Shown: positions 55,730-64,000 of the stretch, piece by piece
Layout: each line of letters starts with the position of its first letter
Numbering within the stretch: the stretch's first letter is position 1
Notes under the pieces: generated by a model
What the model saw: the letters and a program-made list of their open reading frames with translations, nothing else
Database searches by the model: none
What the model was told of the DNA's origin: nothing
Program-made: the position numbers and the translations under genes
NCBI GenBank assembly: GCA_032358255.1
Contig: JAULBX010026941.1
Span: 124,001-188,000 of the forward strand
From: Heterotrichella gracilis
Lineage: Eukaryota > Sar > Xanthophyceae > Tribonematales > Xanthonemataceae
Length of the DNA stretch: 64,000 bases
Direction: 5' to 3'

Positions 55730-58156
55730 CTAGTCCGCCCACCGGCCCTGGCGCACGCACTTTGGCGAGAACACCTGCAGCGCCACGTCATCCAGCTCTG
55801 CAAATGTTGCGTTGCCCGCCATGATTGCCTGGCGTTTGGTGTCCGCCTCGATGAAGCTGCGCTCCTTGAGGGGGGCATTGAAGAAGGTGGCGTCCTTGTA
55901 CAGCTCGCGGGTGCCCTTGGTGCTGTCCTTCAGCTGTGGAGAAGAAAAGGGAGGGTTTAGGGTTTAGGGTTCAGGGTCGCAGGTCGTTATCCAGCTGTCC
56001 ATTGGGGTTGAGGGTCACACCTTGTCTTCCAGCTTTGCCAGTAGTGTTCAGGCTCTAGGGTTACACCTTTTGCCCTCTAGCCACCTCCTCCATGAGGGTT
56101 CAGGGTCTAGGAGTAAGGCCTAAATTGAACCTCCCACCTTGTCCTCCAGTATCCTCCATTAGAATCTAGAGTCACCCCCAATATCCAGCTCCACTGGGGT
56201 TTAGGGTTCCATCTTGTCTCCCTTCTCCATTAGGGTTCAGGGTTCAGGATTCGGGCCTAAGGTTTAGGGTCCACCTTGTCCTCCATGATGTCCCCCACCC
56301 GCAGCTTATCCATTAGGGTTTAGGGTCACAGCTTGCCCATTAGGGTTTAGGGTCCCACCTTGTCCTCCAGCTTTTCCATGATGTCTAGGGTCTAGGGTCA
56401 CATCTTTTGCCCCCTAGGCACATTTCCCATTAGGGTTCAGCGTTCAGGATCAGGGCCTAGGGTTTAGGGTTCCCACCTTGTCCTCCAGCTTCTCCATGAT
56501 GTCCCCCACCCGCAGCTTGTCCATGGCCAGCACCGAGGAGATGCGCGCCATCTTGACCTTCTGGTAGTCCACCGCGGCGTTGTTGGCGGGCTGCGTCAGG
56601 AAGTCGTCCCAGGTCTTTTGCGGGAACCCAAACGAGTCGGGGTTGCCATTGTTCACAGGCTCAAAGGAGTGGCCCAGCCCGCTGGTGGCAAAAACAAAGA
56701 GGTCGCTGGCGGAGGCCGTGACCATCCCGTAGCGGAACTCGGGCGCGTCCTCCCCGTATTTGGTGGGGGAGAGCGCGCCCTTGCCCCACTTGGGCTTGTC
56801 TCGTTGGGAGTCGTCCAGCTGGGTGAGGGAGATGGCGCGCAGGTCGTTGAGGTCGGTCTCGTGCGGCGCGGTGAGCGGGACCCACGCCTTTTTGTGGCTG
56901 TTGAACCAGAAGCACTCCACCTGGCCCACAAAGAGGTACACCAGCACCACCTCCTTCTTGTTGAGCACCACCATGAAGTGGATGATGCCGGAGATGGAGT
57001 CTGTTATGGGAGCAGAAAGGAGGGTCAAGGGCACATGGAAACGACCAGACTTCACCAGAGCTGCACTATTTACCGTGCTGGCAGTGCTGACTAGAGCTTG
57101 TTGTGCTGCAGCACGATGCCCACGGTAAAATGGTATACCTAGCTGCACACAATGTCTACAGGTATGGTGCAGAGCCTGCACAGTTCAGACCTGCGCGCAA
57201 CAGTTGCCGCCCAGTTGAACAAGCCCCAGATACTGGTACTGCTCTCCACGTGCTGTACCCATACCTGTACACAAGGCTACCTGAAATGCGCACAACATGC
57301 CGAGTTGAACAAGCGCCGGCGCACCCTTCTGCTACTAGCCACCCACTTCCCCCTGACCTTGAGCTGCTCTCACCCCCCCTACCCTACCCCAGTGCCCACC
57401 CACCTGTTTCCCGGAACTCCAGCAGCTTGATGTGCGCCGCAATGGCCGCAGTCTTCAGCAGCTCAGCCACCCTGCGGGTGCTCTTCAGGTTTTTGGTGCC
57501 GTTCTTCAGCACCCTGCGTATCTCTGCCAGGGCCACGTGGCTGGAGATCCACCCAGAGGCGCTGTCATGGCCATGCCCCTTGAGGGTCGCCCCAAAGGCA
57601 CAGGCCCCAATCACCTCGTTGAAGAAGGCGTCCGTGTTGGGGTGCTTGATGGAGACTAGCTCACCGGAGGTCTGCTGGACCGTCTTGGGGAAGGTGGTGG
57701 TGAGGGTGCCTGGGCAACAAAGCACAAGGTGGGTGCCCGTATGGAGTATCTCTACAGGGCATCCCATCCTGGAGAACTAGTGCAAGATCCTCGTGTGAGG
57801 CGTGGAGTAGAGGAAGCAAAAGGACGCAACGACCTTCCCAGGCTTGAACCGTGCTGTTTGGAAGGCACACCAAGCGCACCTGCCACATAGGCGTTGGGAG
57901 TAGCCCATAATCGTTGCAATGCCTTTATGGGGCTTAGCTTGATTTCGTTGTTGGTGGAGGAGGTGTGGAGCTTGACGTTGACGTAGACAGCGTCCAGGCG
58001 GTTGAGAAGAAGCGAGTGCGTTGTGGATTGCAGGAGGTGGGTCAGGTCTACATCGGGCAAGTTCGGTGTTGGCGAAATGTACGACCCCCCCCGTTGCACC
58101 AGCTCAGCGTGGGTCTCAAACTCTGGGCCTTCAGGCACAGACGCGCACATACCCAT
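55730..58156 (-). CDS. Diverged PP2C-like protein, probable pseudophosphatase with myristoylation signal
   Basis: Four exons in phase: 58156-57880, 57709-57404, 57000-56477, 55933-55730; 436 residues. The start at 58156 gives MGMCAS, a typical N-myristoylation plus palmitoylation signal; an upstream in-frame ATG at 58174 would remove it. PP2C landmarks are seen in order but altered: KGHGHDSA in place of DGHGG, VGQVECFWFN...LTAPHETD in place of GDSRA...LT.DH, and DLFVFATSGLG in place of D.FLI.ASDGLW. The acidic metal ligands are thus missing. I infer a PP2C fold without phosphatase activity, at membranes. This rests on pattern reading only, so an unrelated algal family remains possible. The last intron is packed with copies of the exon 3 end and TTTAGGG units. 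Confidence 0.55.
55934..56476. repeat. Array of exon-end copies interleaved with TTTAGGG units
   Basis: The intron between exons 57000-56477 and 55933-55730. At least five copies of the exon 3 end (CACCTTGTCCTCCAGCTTCT on the + strand and variants) start near 56020, 56137, 56211, 56271 and 56358. Each is separated by TTTAGGG/TTCAGGG units. The copy at 56271 also keeps the CCCCCACCCGCAGCTT portion. Confidence 0.85.
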
Positions 58157-59132
58157 GGTGCACCTGTTTTTCACGACCAGGCCTGTACTAGCTACCCTGA
58201 ATGTGCCATATGAAGGTCACACTGGCTGTGTGGCATATGCATGCATCATCCAGGGATAGCCAGGTGGGCGCCCAGGTTCAAAACAGCGAAACCCCCCCGC
58301 AACCGTGACTGCCAAAGTTGGCCAACAGCTTACAAGGGACCAGTTACAAGCTCTTCAGTGGCTGCAGTATCCGATATGATGCAGAACCAACTTATTTATC
58401 ACACGAGGCAAGTTGGGTCAGCACTTCGCCAGGCTGGCCGTGGGAGGTGCCACTGCAACAACTGATATCAATAGCAACGCCTGCCCATATAGTGCGTTTG
58501 GCTACTAACCCCAGCTCAAGCTTTTCCACTCGTTTCAAAGCCACGTTGGATCCTACGCACACGAGATTCGTATACAGCACGAATTGCAATTGCATAGCCC
58601 TCGGGACCATCTGCGGCATGCCAAATTGTGGCCTCGTGGGACAGGTGTATAAGAAGCTTAGTAGATAGGGCGTTTCCTGTTGGTGGCATAAAGTACACCG
58701 CAGCCGAATTATCTCCCTCGGTGGTTAAGTCAAGTTGTCAAGCCACTATCCTTTGCTCCTTCGTGTATAAACCAGCTCGAGGTCGCTCCACCCCAGTAAA
58801 CAACCCCCCAAATCGAAAGAGTACACGGTACCCGTGCTGTGTGTGAGCCGGATGAGCTTCAGTGCAAGCTGGAGTGTGAAACAACTGCACGGTTAATTGG
58901 TGCCTGTGATGAGGAATGGCTTCTGGAAAGGACATTGCCCATGCGGTGCAAAAACTTGCAAGGTGAGACCTACAGAACGACAATGCAGCATCTTGGAGCC
59001 TTGTTACTATCGTACTTGTTAGGATCTGCACCTGGCATCTATAATCGTGTGCTGCTGGGGACGATGCATATGCGTTTTTTCAGGCGGTGGCTATTCAGCA
59101 CCTGACCACCTTGTGTTTGGGCATGCTTGCAG
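58157..59132. promoter_or_regulatory. Shared 5' region (PP2C-like / SPT2)
   Basis: About 975 bp between divergent coding regions. It should hold both promoters and possibly a short 5' coding exon of SPT2 that I could not place. Only short open frames are seen. Confidence 0.4.
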
Positions 59133-61145
59133 CCGTCAGTCCTTCTTTGGGGGCCCAATCTCAACAAGGGAGCTGTGCAAGGCACCCGCATGGTCAGCAC
59201 CTCCCCCCGAGCCCCCCAAACCCACCAAGTCAGCCAGCTCCAAGCAGTCCCAGCAGCATAGCAGGGAGCGGCCAGCCCCACAGCCCAGGTCCCAGCCTCC
59301 CCCAGACCCCAAACTGGTCGCAAAGCAGAGACTGAAGCAGGCGCTTGCAGACTTTGATGCCCTCGGTGAGGATGGTCCAGTCACCAAGCTGCCACCAAGG
59401 CCAAGCAGCTCACTCGGCACCTCTGCCTTGCGCCTCTCGCAGGAGGTCCAGCAACGCTCCACAGCCGGCAAGCAGCGCACCACACAACAGCCTTCAACCT
59501 CCATGTCCAGCAGGCAGCTGAGCCATTCGAGCGCGACCTCATCTGCCCGCGCACACACAGTCACGCAGCACAAGGCGGGGACCAGTGCGCCAGTGTCCAA
59601 GTCGGTGCGCAAGGCCCAGGAGAGGCACAATAAGAAGAATGCACTGGGGAGGAAGCTGGCCATCGAGCCCCAGGCTGTGGGGCTGACGTCAAGGCAGAAG
59701 GCTGACAAGGCCATGCGAGCAGCGGTGGATGTCATGAAGAAGAATGGCCATGCTAGGGTACCTGCCGCCAACAGACCGCTGCATCATGGCATTGACCATG
59801 TGGTGCTGCCCATCGAGCCCAGGGCTCCTCGCCCGCTGTCCAAGCTTGTCGCGTATGGCATTAATCCCACCATGGATGAATATTTACATCGATCTGAAGA
59901 GCAGGCTGCTTCAGGTGGGCATGCATTACAACTGCCATGCCGCACCTTCATAATGTCATGCCGCCCTTGCGTTATGCCATGAAATGCAGCGCATGTACCC
60001 ATTCCACATGACTGCACCGCATGCAGCCCATGGTGGTGGCCAGATGGTGTGACAGGCGGCCACATGCTCACAGGCACAAGGTGTGAGCCCCATGATGGCT
60101 GGACCCTCTCAGAGGATGAGGATGTCGTTCACCTGGACGGTGCGGGTGCCCGGCGTGCGATGCCTGCAGGCGCGCGGCCGGCGCCGCCTGCCCCCAAGTT
60201 CCCGCGCCCCGCACAGCCACAGCCCGCACCCTCTCGACGGGCGCAGGGTCAGAATGCCTGGGGCATGCAAGAGGATGATGACGACGTCATTCACATCGAT
60301 GGGACGGGTGCCCCGCGCGGGAAGCCTGCAGGCGCCCGGTTGGCGCCACCTGCCGCGGCCAAAGCTCAACGCCCTCCAGCACGGCCACATCCTGCCCCTG
60401 CACCCTCCCAGAAACTGCCTGGGCACTTCTTGTCCGGGTATATAGCGGCGGACCACAGCGATGACGGGAATGACAGGCGAGCGAAGCCCAACGGCGCGCG
60501 GCTGGCGCCACCTGCCTCCAAAGTCTTACGCCCTGCACCCCCGCGACCCGCCCCGCGACCAGCAGTCTTGCAAAAGCGGCCGCGCACGTATGAGGATGAG
60601 TACGACTCGGTGGGGGAACAACACTTCAGTGAGGACGAGGACGATGACGCGGGGGACTGGCGTGCTGAGCTGCGGAGCATCACAGGCTATGACCCCAAGC
60701 GCTTCAAGGACGCGCACCTGGATGACCGCCGCATGGTGGGTTTGTCAGCTCAGTCCAGCGATGGTCAGGGCCGCTTTGTACCAAGTTACTAGGGAAGGGG
60801 GAAAAGGGGTCCTGAGCCTGTTGGGTGGTGGCAGAGTGTAACATTTGCCATATAGACATATCTAATCCGTAACCCTAAACCGTAAACCCTGAACCCTAAA
60901 AATTCAATGAAGAACGTCTGCATCCCCCTGACCCTGAACCCTGAACATCCAGCCCTACATTCAAAACTCTGAAGCCTGCATCGCCCTTTTGCTGCCTTTT
61001 GCAGGAGGCCAGCTACGACGAGATAGTGCGCGAGGAGAAGCGCAGCGCGCGCCTGGCCAGGGAGGCCGACAGGCTGGAGGAGGAGCTGGAGGCCAGGCGG
61101 TTGGCGGAAAAGGCGGCGCGCAGGAACAAGAAGCAGGGGGCGTAG
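59133..61145 (+). CDS. SPT2: SPT2 chromatin protein (histone H3-H4 chaperone), N-terminus unresolved
   Basis: Exons 59133-59914, 60074-60735 and 61005-61145 in phase. The frame is open back to an ATG at 59047, which could be the start if there is no intron there. The C-terminal SPT2 domain is clear: ITGYDPKRFKDAHLDDRRM joined to EASYDEIVREEKRSARLARE, followed by a charged helix rich in Glu, Arg and Lys. SPT2 binds H3-H4 and acts in transcription elongation and chromatin recovery. The rest is basic, Pro/Ala/Ser-rich and probably disordered. Exon 60074-60735 holds three imperfect repeats of about 50 residues, each with an acidic DDD/EDED block followed by [PK]AGARLAPPA (about 60100-60240, 60260-60410, 60450-60570). 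Acidic blocks next to the domain fit histone binding. Confidence 0.85.
60850..60960. repeat. Telomere-like CCCTAAA/CCCTGAA units in the SPT2 intron
   Basis: CCCTAAACC.TAAACCCTGAA at about 60868-60900, and CCCTGA units at 60928-60948, just before the last exon. Confidence 0.7.
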
Positions 61146-62413
61146 CTGGGTCGCTGCATTGGCGGGGCATGGGGCATGGGGCAACTGGGCATGATGGTGC
61201 ATTGGCATGGGGCGTAATGATGCGCGTCAGCGGTGCAGCTGTTGATACGCCCTGGGTAGGCGGATTGGGCACAAAGTATGTTTAGAGACATATATATTAC
61301 TAGATGGCCAGCAGTCGAACCTCGGCCAAGGGCCACAACAGTTTTGATACTTGTTCAGCGGGTGCTTTGAAATTTTCTAGTGGTTAGTCCTCAGAAATGG
61401 CTAGTATAAGCATTCATTTCGGAAGGTACAGCTAGACAGCGCTTCATTATTCAGCTTGCTGCTGATGTGTGCTGCCTTCTGCAATAGAAACATAGACTTA
61501 GGCGCAGAGGACTTGGCTATAAATTTCAGGGTTTCGGAAGAGTACCTCCAGGTGTTACTGGAGCGTACTGCCACCATTGTTGGTGGCCCATGTGGTCAAT
61601 TACTTTCATTTGCTGTGGTGGGCCTTAGATGGATAGGATAGAACGAATTGTATTCCTTGAGGTTCACCTGTCAGAAGTACGTAGTGCCATCTGGTGTTAC
61701 AGTATTGGCATTGGGGTGCGCTGCTAGGAGTACAATGCGGCTCCTAGCAAGTAGGCCAAGTTGAATTGCAACGTCAATGCAGCGATAGCTTTACCACCAC
61801 GGTTTTGGAATCCCAGTATACGGACCTTGTGTTGCCAGTGGATGGTTGTGGCCTGTAGCTCTGGGGTTTGGCAGCAATTTGTACCTGCCATGACGATGCC
61901 ACGTGAAAAACGGTACTGCCCAGCGGTGACACATGGGTATACCGTGATCAGCGGTTTCTTACATGGGCAAAAACCTGCGCAGTTTCTTTTTTTGGGGAAA
62001 ACAAACGCATATTTCGTTGTCTCACACCCCCCAGCCAAAACCTTTGCGACAAAATAGCGCTGACACCGTTGTCAACCTTCAATTCTTCTGCAATCGACTG
62101 GTGGGTCCGTAGTTAGCCTGTGGAGACGGCTTTCCGCCCACTCTGTTGCCGTAGCGCGGGAATGAGGGGCTTCCTCGTGCCCACTGCCCTGGGATCGAAA
62201 ATCTCAAGTTCGCACCGGCTTTTGTACCGCTGATTGCTCTCAACTTCTTGGTGTCTGCGGCAGCCGATCCTTCCATTGTATTGTATGGTACCAGAGTAGA
62301 GACCCGCTGCAGACCTTCTGATCCTCGCCACCCAGGTACTCGTAGTCTAGCTAGAAAGCTGAAAGTGGAGTGTCAGGAGGGAGCCTTGTGCAGGCTTGCT
62401 GCACGCCTTCAAT
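61146..62413. other. Region between SPT2 and the nucleotide-sugar transporter
   Basis: About 1.27 kb between two same-direction genes, holding the SPT2 3' region and the transporter promoter. Only short open frames; none recognised. Confidence 0.45.
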
Positions 62414-64000
62414 ATGCCCGGTACTGATAGGAAACTAGCTTTGGACGTCGGATCATGGTTTGCCAACGTGGCGACCTCTGTGGCAATCGTGTTTGTCAAC
62501 AAGGTGCTCATGCAGCAGTCTGGGTATAACTTCCAATTTGGTGAGTCCTGCCCCGTTCTTGCTGACACCCAGGTCGCAACCCAGCTTAAAGGCCTAGCTC
62601 ATCTCTACCCGTATGTTGCAGGGACAACCCTCTGTGGGCTTCACTTCCTGACGAGTGGGCTGTTCATGTGGATATGCAAGTCTGTTGGGCTATTTCAGGG
62701 GAGTGGCAAGCTGCCCTTGCCAGGTGAGTTGGAGTGGTGAAAGGTTTGATGGCTGCTGAGCTTTACAGCCTGCTGCTGGACTTACAAGAGGCTTTATTGC
62801 AGACTTGATCATGTTCACGGTCACGGCCAACACTTCAATTGTTAGCCTGAACTTGTCGCTCATGCTGAACAAAGTCAGCTTCTACCAGGTACGCGAGTTC
62901 CTTGCTGTCCTAACAGTTGTGCACAGCTGCTTTGCAACTAACCAACGGGTTATGTTGGCAGATTGCAAAGCTGGCGATCATCCCTTTCTGCTGCCTTATC
63001 GAGGTATTGTGGTTGAAAAGGACGTTCTCAAAGATGGCTATGGCAGCAATTGCCACCGTGATGGTGGGCGTGGCTGTAGTGTAAGTGGCACCTCTGGATG
63101 CTTGCACAGTACCTCCTTCTGCTTGCCTGGGTCTTCTCACTTCAAGTTCTTGTATAGGACTGTGGATGACCTGAGCTTGGGAGGGCCTGTCTTGGGAGTG
63201 GCTATTGCCCTCATCTCCATCGTCGCAAGTGGGCTGCAGCAGATTTTCTGCAGGACTTTGCAGCAAAAACACAACTTGTCATCCAGGTATGGCTTGCACT
63301 GTGGGGCCAGTGGTATCTAGCTGTCTTTTACCCACTACGTAGTGATGTGTACCAAAACGCCACCCAAATGTCATTCAACTTTTGATCACCTTGGTAAAGT
63401 CCCTTTCTGTGCCAACGCAGTGAGCTGCTCGCTGTCACGGCACCAACTCAGGTAGCTTTCCTTGATGCTATTCACAGCTGCCGGATCATTTTATAGTGGT
63501 GATCCCATGCTAACTATCCACTGTACTACTTGCAGGCCTGGACCCTACTCCTGGTTGGACCATTCCTGGACAAGCTCATCAGCAAGCGCTGGGTTTTCCA
63601 ATACGAGTACAACATCCCTGCGCTGACGTGCCTGGCTGTGTCTTGTTCACTGGCTGTGCTGGTTAACATGTCCCAGTACCTGTGCCTAGGAAGGTTCTCT
63701 GCCGTATCTTTCCAGGTACGAGCCTGCAGCATGGCTTGCGTCATGTCTTTTCTTTCCCTTGCTCGCGCCTGTTCCTTAAACAACTGCAGCTTGGATCACT
63801 GACAACCTTGCCTGTGGGACCTGCAGGTGATGGGCCACGCGAAAACAGTGTGCGTGCTTGTTGGGAGCTTCCTGTTCTTGCATGACCTGATCGACAGCAA
63901 GCAGCTGGCTGGTATGGTACTAGCAGTGGCGGGCATGGTGCTCTATGGGAGCCTGCAAACAGGGGCCGGCAAGCAGGCGCCTCCTCCTCCTCCCAAGCCT
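62414..64000 (+). CDS. Nucleotide-sugar transporter, UDP-xylose transporter (UXT) type, cut by window end
   Basis: Eight exons in phase: 62414-62540, 62622-62723, 62803-62888, 62962-63080, 63158-63286, 63421-63451, 63536-63715 and 63827 to the edge. About 316 residues are seen and no stop is reached. The TPT/NST-superfamily pattern is complete: GSWFANVATSVAIVFVNK, LPLPDLIMFTVTANTSIVSLNLSL, FYQIAKLAIIP, TAPTQAWTLLLVGPFLD, CLGRFSAVSFQVMGHAKTV. It ends in a Gly/Pro-rich cytosolic tail. It should be a Golgi or ER antiporter with about ten membrane segments. Similarity is closest to plant UDP-xylose transporters; the sugar specificity is inference. One exon is only 31 bases. Confidence 0.9.

Noticed and set aside
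58839-59105. Candidate first exon of SPT2
   Set aside because: The open frame ends at a GTGAG donor in the wrong phase for the exon at 59133 and shows no SPT2 N-terminal features.
1-64000. CRISPR arrays, prophage, tRNA or rRNA genes
   Set aside because: The genome is eukaryotic with spliced genes. No regularly spaced direct repeats of CRISPR form, and no convincing tRNA A/B box pair or rRNA stretch was seen on reading; a tRNA scan would settle small cases.

Overview
The window is nuclear DNA of a green-lineage eukaryote, most likely a chlorophyte alga. Genes are split by many short GT-AG introns (two GC-AG introns are seen). Gene content is plant-like: a kinesin-14 with a calponin-homology domain, a VAP27-type protein, a protein with the plant-specific TIGR01589 domain, a starch-binding CBM20 protein and a UDP-xylose-type transporter. 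The interspersed telomere-like unit is TTTAGGG (plant and trebouxiophyte type), not the TTTTAGGG of Chlamydomonas. The species cannot be named from sequence alone. For most genes I rebuilt exon borders by hand from acceptor and donor sites and checked that codon phases close; these are models, not transcripts.

Layout from left to right: UBL-WLM metalloprotease (-, runs to the left edge); a 3.2 kb stretch with no gene I can support; KCH-type kinesin-14 (-) head to head with VAP (+); two major-facilitator transporters (-, SLC17/PHT4-like and MFSD6-like), the second holding a LINE fragment in an intron; a ketopantoate-reductase-like enzyme (+) and an AlkA-type DNA glycosylase (+); an alpha/beta hydrolase (-) head to head with the TIGR01589 protein (+); a CBM20 protein (-) head to head with a MaoC-type hydratase (+); a large U32-family protein (-) head to head with a 2OG-Fe(II) oxygenase (+); an AT-richer membrane-protein frame (-); a PP2C-like probable pseudophosphatase (-) head to head with SPT2 (+); and a nucleotide-sugar transporter (+, cut by the right edge). 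No operon-like grouping is expected. Divergent pairs with short shared 5' regions are the main organisation.

The strongest unexplained pattern is structural. In at least seven genes, short imperfect copies of coding exon ends, often with the splice donor, sit in the adjacent intron or just beyond the gene, in places interleaved with TTTAGGG/CCCTAAA runs. One case in the U32 gene is in frame and open, so a second copied donor would add 73 residues. This looks like a recurrent local duplication process that lengthens introns and seeds alternative splice sites. Individual repeat elements (hairpin-forming inverted repeats, a small AT-rich element, tandem repeats) are listed separately.
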